From: Klebsormidium nitens
Taxonomy: Eukaryota; Streptophyta; Klebsormidiophyceae; Klebsormidiales; Klebsormidiaceae
Direction of reading: 5' to 3'
Assembly: GCA_000708835.1 (NCBI GenBank)
Contig: DF237031.1
Span: 121,840 to 185,839 of the forward strand
DNA length: 64,000 bases
Made by a program: the position numbers and the translations under genes. Shown here piece after piece: positions 24,601 through 36,600 of the stretch; position 1 is the stretch's first letter, and each line of letters begins with the position of its first letter. The notes beneath the pieces are model-generated. The model saw only the letters and a program-made list of their open reading frames with translations. It ran no database searches and was not told where the DNA came from.

Positions 24601-27600
24601 GGGTTCAAGTGTATGGGAGCGTCGGAGCTGGAGTGGAGGTGAACCGAAGGTAAGGAAGGATTTGCTGTTCCCCGTGTCCAAAAACTACTTTCGATGTTCG
24701 AAGCTCTTGGCTGGGAAAGCAGGCTGGAGTAAGTCGTACTTTGACGCCAACCGTACTCAGATTCCAAGGAAGCCTGGCTGAGGAGAGCCGAAACGTTCTT
24801 TCTCATGAGCGATGAGTTTACCACCTCCTGCGGCATCAGCAACTTCTGTACGATTCACATTCCAATCCTAGAAGTGAGTGTACTCACTTTGGGATCTTCT
24901 CTTTCTCTTCATAAACGGCGTAGCTGTGCGATAAGTCTCTCCTGATCTTTTCTAATACCCAAGTTGCAAGAGGAAGTAAGTCTTTTTGGTGTTTGCCTTG
25001 GAGCTTTATTCCAGTTATAGCGAAAGCGAAGAAAAATTTGGCTGCAGGTCTGATATTCAGAACTCTGGTTCAAGCGTGACGAAACCGCCGTTTGGACCCT
25101 CTTCCAACCCGCCATACGCTATGCAGATTTTTTTGTTTGCGTCCAGATGACGCCTTTCTACGTTTCTTTGAGCAGGACAGGTCGGTTTGTGCTGCAACAA
25201 CCGGTAGTTTGGTGTTCCGACCTTTCGCTGAAGCACTAGGGGCTAGCCTCTTGACCCGCTTGTGAACCCTGAGCGCTCCATAGACGAGTCTAGTACTTGG
25301 TCTAGCGTCCTAGGATTTAGAGGGGTGGTTTGGATTTGAGCATATCTGCGTTTTCTCTGAGCAGGAGCGGTCGGTTTGTGCTGCGACAACCGGTGGGTCT
25401 GGTTCCGGATTCCCTGCTGAGGCAACTAGAGGAGCGGCTGAACAGCGGCGGGGATGCGCCGGGGTCCCTGTTTCTGGAGCTGCGGAAGGCGGCGCTGTTG
25501 CGCCTGTTTCGGAGCATGGCCGTGGAGATGGAACTAGAGGTGAGAGGGTTTGTTTGTAAATCTGACCCGAAAAAGGGTGGTCGTTTGCAACGGAATCGAC
25601 TGAGCTCGAAATATGATGATACAACTGTTGTTGTCGAGGCGGGTAGTTTTGTGGTGGCTTTCATGGGCGCCTGAGTATCCCTCTCCTGCGGTGGCTTATG
25701 GTCAGCAATGGACCAGAACAAAGATTTCAGATCACGTGTTCCTTTCTCTTCACCTCGGAGTTCTTCGCTCTGCAGAGCCTCAATCGAAGAGACCTGTAAC
25801 TCCAGTCAAATAGTGCCTCTCAGGCTGATTCAACTCTCCGGTTTGTGATACAATCACTCGCTTCTCTGCAGTGCCCAACCTTTCGGACATACTCAGCCCC
25901 AGCTTTGACAGACAAAATGATGCAGTTTTTATATCCGATCAGAAATACATCTGTTCCCTCACACTTTCAGACCGCCATGCGGCCAGGAGTGACCGCTCTC
26001 GGCATCCCCAAAGATGGCTCATCGCTCCCACACGACTTCCTTCTCTGCTGTATTGCTGACGTATCTGGTCAAACCAAGAAATGAACCATCTTCTACCCTC
26101 TTCTTCAACATTCTCCTACAGCTATACGCCCATGAGGTGCCTGCTCTCGACATCTCCGAGGACGGCCCGTTGCTCTCACTCGACTCCCTTCTCTGCTCTT
26201 TTTCAGACGAATTGGATCGAATTCAAAAACGATTCGTGTACCAAACCTTCTCTTCCTGCATCTTTTCAAGACTAAACGCCCATGGAGTGGCTGCTCTAGG
26301 ATACCCGAAGCTGGCCCGTCGCCGCACCCCGGCTCGTTTGTCTGCTCTTTTCCGACAAATTGATTCAGATCCAGAATCTCCTCCTGTTCTAACCTGTTCT
26401 TCTACATTTTCTTACAGCCGTACGCCCACGGAGTGGCCGCTCTCGACACCCCTGAAGACGGCCCGTCGCTTCCGCCCGACACTCTTCTCTGCTCGTTTCC
26501 CGGCGTCCTGGAAGGTTTCTCTTTCTTCCTGGCAATCAGCTTCGACGATTTCTGCATCCCCTTCTTTACTCTCCTCGCTTCAGACGAGAGGGACGATGAC
26601 TCAGCGAGCGACAGGTCTGAACCAGGGGTTAGTGGGCCAATCAGCGGGCTGGTTAAAGGGCCCGTTAGTGGGGCGCTCAGTGGGGCGCTCAGTGCGGCCG
26701 TCAGCGGAGGAGTCAGTGCGTCACTTACCGACCGGATCGCGGGTGCTGTGGGCGCAGGGTCGGGGATGGGTTTGGCGGCGGTTAGCAGGGCGGTTAGGCG
26801 GTCGTTTGCAGTCCGACCACAGGTTACTAAGTGGATGGAACTGGGGGTTGGGGAGAAGGTTATTGATGACGGCGATTCAGAGGCCTTGTTGCTGGGATGG
26901 GGGTCTGAGAGTGAACGGGCGGCGATGGTTGAAGAAGAGGAGAAGCTCAGAAAACGGGTCGAGTTGGAGCGGGCAGAAGCGGAAACGCAGGTTCAGACAG
27001 GGTTAACCTCGGTTAGTTTGGGGGCAGGCTGGAAGGAACAGAGCACGGGGAGTCTGCTCGGGGCAAAGAGTAAGGAACGGTCGGAAGACCCTCTCGGGCT
27101 GCTGAAAGAGTGGCCAGATTCTGTGGATCTGGATACGGATTGGACCGAGGCGCCGGAAGCGCTGGGGGGCTCGGGCGCTCCACCACTGTCGACCACCTTG
27201 GGGGGTTCCGTTCCCCACGAAGAGAAGCCCCCCGAAAGCGCGGGCGCAAGCACGGAAGCCGCGTCTGGGGCAAATGCGTCTGGTGTGAACACGGCCAGTG
27301 TGAGCGCCCCTACCGTGAAAGCTTCTGGGGGGCCGAGGTTTGAGCGGTCCTTGACGATGGACATGGTCGAGGGTTTGCTCGACATGCTCGGGGATGAGGA
27401 GGAGGAAACGAAGACGGAGACTGCTAACCTGACGGGGGTTAGCGATAACCTGCCCGGGGCTAGTGCTGACTTGGCAGAGGGTGCTGAGGGTTTGGAGGTT
27501 TGGGAGGGAACAACCGGGGGTGAAGAAACAGAGGCGGTTGGGAACGGGGACGGGGGGACTGAATCGGTGGCGGAAGGGGGGCTGAAGCGGCCAAGAGAGA

Positions 27601-30600
27601 GCAGCATGGATATTGATATTGAAGCGGCGTTTAGGGGCTTTGGGGGGACTGACGAATCAAACGGTTTAGCGGGTCAAGAGGGGAGGGCAGAGGGGAACGA
27701 CAACGGGAGCGAAGAGCCGTCGGCGAAGAGGCAGAAAGTTGGTCCGGAGCCGAGTCAAGCGACGGGTTTGGAAGCGGGTCAAGCACTAACCGGGGTCCAA
27801 ATGAACGGCGAGACCGCTCCGGAAGCGTCAGATGAGAAGATGGAAGAGGCAGGTTCACTTGCGGAAGCGTCTCTTGATGCGGCGGGGGCCCTCGAGGATT
27901 CGATCCTCGACTTCGATCCTGCAACTGCTCCAAAAGCGGAACCCTTGGAAGGAGACGCGGAAATAGACACGGAGATGCACGCAAGCCCCAGACATCCAAC
28001 AACAGTTGATCACGTGCCTGAGGCCCTTGCGCACGTGTCTGAGTCTCCAAAAGTAGAGGACAGGTGTCGGCTCGCGGTTGGGCGGCGGTTCTCCTCCCTC
28101 TTGGCAGCGGCCAATCAGGGACGGGCGCCCCCGGAAGTGTACCGCGCCGCGCTCTACCGGGCTCTCGCGCACTGCTCGCTCTGCATCAAGCATGACGTCA
28201 TCACCCGGCAGCTGACGTCAGCAGGGGTCGCCTACGCCGAAGAAGTGGGCCTTCGGCGGCCGTCTTTCGATCTGCGGGCGAAGGTTCCGGGGCTTGATGG
28301 GGGGGATGACGTGGCGCCGTCGTGGCCGCCGGTCAAGGTGCTCTTGGGGGGCCCCGGGGTGCCAGGTGTCACCATACGAGTGGAGGACGGGTACTTGGGA
28401 GCATTGGCGGGTCTGGAAAGAAGATCAAAGGCGGGGAGCGCTTTGCGGGATGGGAGTGGGGTTGAAGACGCGTCTATTGATGAGGAGAAGCAGAACAAGG
28501 TTGATGAGGTTACCGAAGGGGGGGCTCGGGAAGGGGACAAGGAAACCGCTGACGCCCCCCCGAACCGAGACTGGCTCTCCCGTGGAGACATTCACTTCCT
28601 GGAGAGCGCCCCGGAAGATGCCCACATCCAGAGTGATGCGAAAGGGTTTGAAATCCGGGTCAAGCGGATAACCCCGAGTTTTGCTACGGACCTCGTTCGG
28701 GACCTCAAGAGGGTCTGGCTCGCCAGGGCGTTTGTGCTGCACCTAGCAGAAGCTTTAGGGGTCCTCTCTGGAGTGCATGCGGGCAGCGACGAGCTGGAAG
28801 TGCTGGCGGGGAAGCGGGGGGTCTCGGACTCCTGGGGCGAGGTTACGATAACCGGGGTGGGGTTAACCGACGTGGAGGTCCGGTTTGAGAACTTTCGGAC
28901 GATCCTGATGTCCGTCACGTGGCCACGGACGTCCGGAGGAGCCAAGGTGTCGTTGCTGCCGCAAGCGCTGGAGACACTGGAGCATGTGAGTGGACTGCAC
29001 TCTGTACTTTCTCCTATAATGCTTGCCTTTCTTTCTCCTGGCTTACTCTCAAGGTTTTCTGTCACCCTCTGAGAATCAGTTTGATTGTGTATCTTTGCTT
29101 CTGTTCTGAGCTGAAATTCTCGAATGTATTGTGGAGTAAGGTGTGATTTTGGGGTCTGTTTGAAGTTGCAACCCTCCAAGATGAAAAGCAGGCAGGGTTG
29201 CGTTTGCTTAACATCAGAGCCTTCTAGTGACCTTGTTGCTTTTCTGGAGCAGGGCTGCTTTGTGAGTTTGCGCAGACCTCTCGTAGATTGAAGCCAGGTC
29301 GAGCCTTTCGCAAAGACGTCGGAATCGAGTGGCCCTTGGCTTTCAGAGTGGGGCCGCAAGAGCCGCATCCATTTCTGATTCTTTACCTCGAATGGTGACG
29401 TATCTGGAAATGGCATGTCATTGTCGTCAAGTTTTTTGACAAGCTCTTCTGTGAGAATTCTTTGTGCAACAACAAACTCTGCTTTCTCCATCTTCGCAGC
29501 AATTGAACGAGTTTGTGAACGAAGGCGAAGTCAGTCGCCTGTTGGATGCCGTGAGCATCAGATGTGCCGCAGAGGCTACTGTTGACATCCAGTTTCCAAA
29601 AGACAACGCCCAATTCAAAACCTTTCTCTCCGTATGGAGATGTTTTCAACACGTGGTCCTTTCACCCCACTTGCAGCAACTGGAAGAATTCGGGTGAACG
29701 AAGGCGAGGTGGCGCTTCTGTTGGATGCCGTCAGCATCACTTCATTGGCACAAGGGCTTCTGGTCAAAACCTCGCCACACACACCTGTAGTCTCTATTGG
29801 GCCCTCTTTTTGTTGCGGCTAAGGCTTTGCTGCCATGTCTCTCCCTGCAGCAACTGGAGGAGTTCGTGAACGAAGGCGAAGTCGCGCTCCTGTTGGATGC
29901 CGTCAGCGTCACTGCGGTGCCGCAGGGGCTGCTGGCCGAGTCGCTGCCGTGCACGAAACTCATGCGCCGCGCCATGTACTCCCCAACGGAGGTCGAACTC
30001 AAGCTCTGGAGCCCATACCGGGTAAGCGATACTGTGTACTGCAGAAGTGCAGTTGCTAGGGTCCGGGAATGTTTTGCAACTGCTGATTTGGTGAAGGTGC
30101 ACAATTCCTGTGGATCTCTTAGCCTTCTGTTCTCGGAGAGCTGAAATTGAGTGGTTTCCTCATATAGAGGCCCTGGTCAACGTACGACTAGTACCTATGA
30201 GTCCTGACCTCTCATGAACTTACTCGGATCTACGGCTCTTTCTCTTCAAAATTGAGCGGTTGCTTTTTCTCCAAATAGCAAAGAACAGGCTTCCATGTCT
30301 TCAGTGTCTGCTGTACCTAAGGTTGTTTGGCAACAAACGTCATTACGGGAAATCTTTTCCCTACAGGCCCGCTTCACGTTCCGCAACTGCTTCACGCTCG
30401 AGATGCGCTGCTTCGCGGGGGCGCACGTTTGGCTGCAACCCGTCCCCCCCGCCGACCCGTCTTCTTCCCGGGGGTATGCCCAAATCCCCGGCTTCCAATG
30501 GTGCGTCAACGAAGAACTAGCTGCGGCGCGCACGTGTCTTGAGGGGGGAACGACTCCAGACAAGGGAGGACCCCCGGAGAGGGGGGGTGCCGGAGACAAG

Positions 30601-33600
30601 GGAACTGCCGCGGGGGGGCAAGGCTCAGGGGAGACGGAGGTGGGGGAGAGTTTGGGGGTGTCGGAGCCCCCCCCCGAGAAGTTGGCGCGGTTCCGGAGCT
30701 TCGGACGGGCGAGCGGATCGGGGGGGTTGCAGAGCTTCCCCAGCTTTGGCCGGCAGGGGAGCTCGGGACGGGGGGACAGCGAAACGCTGATCAGGTAAGG
30801 ATTCGAAAGTGGGCACTTGAAAATCCGAGTTGCTTTAAAGTCTAGCTTGTTTGACCGTTCTTCATCGGTGCCCTTATGAGGATAGTCACGTTTTACATTC
30901 CTTGTCTCGGTGTCACATACGTCAAAATGTTTCTCGCGGCAGCCAGCCTCACTCCCTTTGTGATCAGGTGAGAATTGTAGCTCGAAGCCCGACGTATGCA
31001 ATTAGATTCCGCTTTTTTGAACATTCAACAATTCGAAGCTCGAGGTTTGCGTCAATTGTTTTCTTCTTCTCTGAAGAGGACCGCTCAGTTTGAGATTGGT
31101 CTTTTGCATTCTTTATTGCCAGCAGCCGGGCTGAAGCGTTTCAATATTTTCCAGGCACAATTGAGACCCGTGTGCTTGTTGTGTAAACCGTGCTTAGTCT
31201 GGTCGTCGGTTTTCGTTTGTGTCTTTCTTTGTTTCCTTCCCGTTGGTCCTTATTGCGGAGTACAAGTCCCGTATGGCCTCTTTCGTGGGTCCATAATCAT
31301 CTCTCCTTAAAGGAACGGGTTGCGCTTGCTAAGCGTTATGAAAGGTTGGGTCCTTTGTACGGTGTTACGGCAATGATTCCATCTGCAGGGTCTGGGAGCT
31401 GCCAAAACTCCCAGACATTGTTGGTATAGGATGCCGTAGGCTCTATTGTATTCAAGTTGCTTTGCCACGCCCTCGACCAACTCGAGTTTCCACATCGCTC
31501 CAAACCGCTGCGCCAGTTGTTTAGGCTACTTTCCAATGCACACCAATAGTGGAGGTGAAAGGCGCACCGAATGGCGCACCGTTTCACGGCAGCGTTCTTC
31601 CCAGACTACTATTGATCACACAGTTAAAACGGTTCGGGATCAGATGAAACTAGATTTGGGAGCTGTCGTGGGCACTTCTATGTTGCAAGCGTCGTTCCGA
31701 ACGCTTTCATGGTTGGTTTTCGCATGGGCCTTTCTCATGTGCCTGGAGACAAGGATGCAAACCCAACGAGCTGGGAACCAGAGCGACCCAGCAATTTTTT
31801 CCATGCTGACGTCAGCGAGACCCTCGAATATCTTTTATCAGAATACCTGTGCAAGGCTGGGTCCTAAACTTGTTTGGCGGAAACGAAGCTCGCCTCCGGA
31901 TCGTGGCTGATTTGTGTAGCCGGATAAAATCGAGGCTTTCGTTCCAGCTTCATGTCCCTCTCCTCTGTAAGTAGGATGTGTCGGAGGCTCCATGCAAAAC
32001 CTTCCGTTTTCCCTCAGCGCTGAGCTTGACCATCCTACCGTTGAACTTTGGCTTTGAAGGGGCCGCTGTTTATATGCAGCCCTTCGGCTTTTGCAGCGTC
32101 CTCGAGCCTTTGGACCTTCCTTCCTCTTTGCCGCAAGTTTTGGCTGGCAGGTTTCGCGTCAAATAGAGTAGCTTTACCCGCGTTTCGGTCGAGTGATTGC
32201 GAGTGCATCTGACGAACCTGTATAAGCCGAAAAGCAATGGCAATGATACAAAGGTATGGCTTTGGGACGCAAGAGCGCAACCCAGGTAGGAGGTTGGGAC
32301 TTCTGATGCCATCATCGTCAGTGGAAGAAAACTTGGCACCAACGTTTTGTTCCCATTGCGGGTTTCCTGGACCCAACCTCCACATGCCTCGTCAGATGAA
32401 CTAGTCAATCGGTTTGAGTACACTTTCGCGAATGCCTCCTGGGAAATCTATCGGTAAACAGGCTGACGTATGCTCGCTGCTTTTGGTTATCTTGACCTGG
32501 GCCGTGATGTTATTCACATACTTGGGGATCTACAGCGCCTCCCAGAGTTTTCCCGAATCGTGCAGAAGCCCCTACTTTGACAATCCGGATATTTCTGTCG
32601 TTTTCCGTCGTTCCGTCGTTCCGTCTGTTTTCCGTCGTTCTGTGTCTGGTACAAACTTCAGAACAGCTTCATTGGGAAGGTCTGCTTTTCTTGCTCCTGC
32701 TAGCACAGCGCACGGATCCACGTGGCTCCTGCAGACCCAGTGGAGGGCTTCCTTCAGGGATGAAGCTCAGGACTTTCTTCAACGGATCTCAAAATCGGGA
32801 TACAAGAATGAAATGTTCTTCTTATCCATTTTGGGAACGCCCTGGCGGTGATGCTACCGAAGCCCTGAAAGACGACCATGTTTTCCAAGCCGTTTCCTTG
32901 TTCCGAAAGCAGCCGAGAAACCTTCCTGATATTTGCGAAGCAATGTGCATGTAATTTGCGTGGCCTCGAGTAAACAATACGAGACCATGATGCACACCGA
33001 CGAGTTGGGACCACAAGGGTCCCACTTGTCTAGTTGGACGTGAGCTGATGTCACCTATCTACCACTTTTCAAGTGTGGTCATATTCTGCAATCTAAAAAG
33101 CTCGATTCTCAAGGGAGAAATAACACATAGTGAATCCACTCTCTCAGCCGGCTGCTAAGCACTTAGGCAGACCCGAAAAAGCGAGTAGATTTGCAGTCAC
33201 CTTGAGGATCAGAGCAAAGAGGGAGCTTGCCGATCATTGAGGCTTCAAGAGCGTAAGCCGACCCGAAAAAGAATTTGCGGCGGTGATGTCACTTGGAAAC
33301 CGGGAGCAGAGAGCGTCTCCCATTTCTGGTTGGGTTCCTTGATTGATGCCGATGTCCAACTTGCTTGCAAGAATCGACTGCCCTGCTTGTTTACACTCAC
33401 CAATCCGTGGTACCGTCAATCCGAGCGGTTTATGTTCCTTTGAATAAAAACTTCGAGGCAATGATCGGCATAGATTCCGTGGGCACGAATCTTTCCCACA
33501 GGTGCGTTCGGTGCAGACGCCGCTCTCGTTCTGACAGGGACATTATCTAGAAACTCTTTGCGCACGGTCTGGCGTTCACGTTTTTAACAATCCAACAAAG

Positions 33601-36600
33601 TGGAATGTTCGAGTTCAAGTATAGCAAGAAAAGGTGCCAGAAAGTAATTGCCAGGAAGATGCCGGGGGACAAAGAGCTGCTTCTCTGCAGTCTCTGTTCA
33701 GCTTCTATACAATCTACGCGTTAGCAAATTTTGTTTCGAATGTATCGTCAACTCAAGCGTACTTTAAGAGGATGAGCGTCCGAGGGTGCGGTCTGCACCT
33801 TGTCAGGTTGCGCAGCTTATACCATTGCGGTTACACTACCCTCGCTTTCTATTTTTGAAGCGTCCGGCTTGGCGAGGATGTTCGCAGGTAGAATCGTTCG
33901 GAAGCCCTGGAAGGAGTCCCATTTGTGAGGACATCTCATGTGATGCCAGCGCCTTACTCAAAACATTCTGTGCGAACGGCTGGTGTCAAGTTGGACCATT
34001 CCAGGCTTGATTTCTCGAGAATTCCCTGTCTGTGTCCCCGGCTTTCAGTAACCACCCATGCTCTTGACACTCGAAACCGGATTGCAACACGATTCTGAAT
34101 CAAACTCCCGTCTCGCGAAGCGTCCACTCTGTGTGAAAGCTGTGGAGCACGTGAATATCCCTGAAGTTGGGTTTGTACGAAGATGCAATGGCCGTGATGC
34201 ACAGGACAAGGTCGGGAAACAGTTTCCATTGTCTGGTTCTGCTGACGTCACTGATTCTTGTGAGCTTAGTTGAGCTCTTCCTGTTTGTTGGCACCGGCCT
34301 GCTTGGTGCCTGCAGCGTATAAATAATCGAAGTCTTCTTGACTGCGAGTTTGGATCGAGCGATCCTAGATTTCTCTTTGTCCTTTGGGAATATTTGCTGT
34401 ATTCCCTTGCTAAGTGCTTGCCTTTAACATACAGTCAGCGATTTGCGATTAAGGGGCGGCAGAATGTGTTATCGGGTGCATAGCTGCTCTGTGGTATTGA
34501 TCGCCCTTTCTCAGCAACGGAAGGTCATCTCATTACTTACACAAGGCACTCTGCATGAACAATAGATTGTGCGAATCTTCGGTTTCTCTTCGCAGCTTTC
34601 TGCCGACGCCCAAGTCTCACAGCTTGCGTGCGTTTTGACAATTGGATGAGCCGAGTGCATCAAGGATACCGCTTTGGATGCAACGGCATGTGTGCCATTG
34701 AGCCAAGAACGATAATAGTTGAAATCATTTGGCAGTGACGCTCTCACTCTGGGGGAAAATACGAGAAACTCCCAAGATCCAGCAGCCTACTGATGTTGTC
34801 TAAAGTCTGCTTGTGATACTTGTTCAAATTTTATCGAAGTCCTACCGGCATCTACTGATTTGGCAGGACCCAAGAATGGAGGAACTACACTCAGTGGATG
34901 CGGCCGGTGCCTTTAAATCCTCGTCTCCTGGAATGGAGCCTCGGACCTGATTTTGAACGTGCTTGACGGTTCATACTGCGAGGCTGTTTCAATGCTTCAT
35001 TATGCAGCAATCAGCCGTACGCGTCTTGGATGCAGACATTGATCCTAAAACGATGGTCTCAAAGTCTGTATCGTCCTATCTACGAGTCACACGCGTGGAA
35101 CGACCCTGTTAACTCGGGGCATCCTCGTTATCAAGTGTGGCTTTCGATCTTTATTCTTCCAGGCAAGGAAGTCTCGCGATGCAATACCTTTCTTTCCGGC
35201 CCTGCGGAAAAGGGTTTTCAAACTCTTCTTTCGGCAGCGCTTACGTGTTTAAGATAGTCCATTTCCTTTTCTCATGAGGGATCGACTGACGAATCCTACC
35301 TGATACTGTCGTCGAATTCACACGAACTTTGGTAACCTCATTGGTTTTTGCATATGGCAGTGATGCAGGACAAGCGATGGGAGTAGTGTCTCCCATAGAT
35401 AATGTCAGCGCCCTCGTAGCCAGCCTCTTATGCGTTCTCTTTTGAGTGCATGGTAACATTTTCTATTGTTGCAGCTTGACTAATGTTATTGCTTCGTAAC
35501 AGTGAAGCCTGAGGTTGTCGTTGTTTCCTTGGCTCGTACTCCGAAATCGGGGTAGGCACTCATACCGGTTTACTTTAGGCCTCTGCGTGCACAGCCTTCG
35601 ATAATATCACAGTCCCGAACAAAGAACAAGGAGGATGCATGTCCCATGAAGCACGAGCTTCTTTCGGATTGAAGGTCGGGAACTCCGCGTCTGATTAGGT
35701 CATGCAGCGGGCCAAGAATTCCTTCACACATCAAAGAAAATACGAAAAGACTCTTGAATGCTAGAACCTGCGATGAAGTGCCCATCTACTTCGACGTAAC
35801 CGGTAGTGGCAATGATTTTGCAAACCGCTAGCTTGAGGACTGAAAGCGCCTCAGCAGATGTCGTCTTGACATGATGCCATGTCCTCAAGTTGCTGACACA
35901 AGTAATCTCTTCTCGGAAGCCTTTACTCTCCCTTGCCAATGGAGTCCCTCTTTCAGCATTCATCAGATCCGAAAGAAGCTGATGTCGACAAGTTGCGCAG
36001 GCTATCTGAACAAGTTTAGGCTGTGCCCGTCTGAAAAACCCTTATCGCGGATTTGTTATGGCAGTGACGAACTTACGACTGAGAGCTAAAAGCCTGCTCA
36101 ACGACACCCCTGATTCGACCGCCACAGCTTGTCCGTTGAACACGTCAGGCCTCTCTCATATCCGAAGGGGAATTTTAAGTGGGGTCATAAGTCGGGACTT
36201 TTGCTTCTTCTACTTCCTCTTGACACGTCTTGAATCGCGTGGCGTTTTGAAGCTCAGTTCTTCAAACCGTAATGATCTTCTTCAAATGCATGCCAAGTCA
36301 GGCTCAGAGCTTGCAAGGTCTTCTACTGTGTTCCAGGGACTTTGCGTCTCGATTGCGCTTACCTGAACAAGATTCCGCCTCCCAGCTATTAAACGTCAGT
36401 TTTGTTGAGCGAGTCTCGTTGTGCGGGTCAGGCAGAGCGCTGATGGCTATGACGCTTTTGATCACATTCTGGAAGGATCCTTTTGGCGGCCATATATGAT
36501 TCAAGACACGCTCAATTCAAATTTAAGTCTCCGGGGTTGAGTGAACAGTAGAGAAGCCCAAGCCGAAGGTTCGTAAGCCGTGTTGTGAAGACAATTGGCG

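Noticed and set aside
25955-26417. Decayed exon copies considered as mutually exclusive exons
   Set aside because: They carry no donor at a matching place, contain indels and cannot replace a 2.6-kb exon. Use as alternative acceptors remains open.
26014-27006. A 330-codon plus-strand frame running through the MED14 exon 5 array
   Set aside because: It runs out of frame through the decayed copies and into exon 5. The true exon uses the acceptor at 26417 in another frame with MED14 likeness.
26993-27607. A 204-codon minus-strand open frame inside MED14 exon 5
   Set aside because: It is the shadow of the acidic linker; no conserved sequence.
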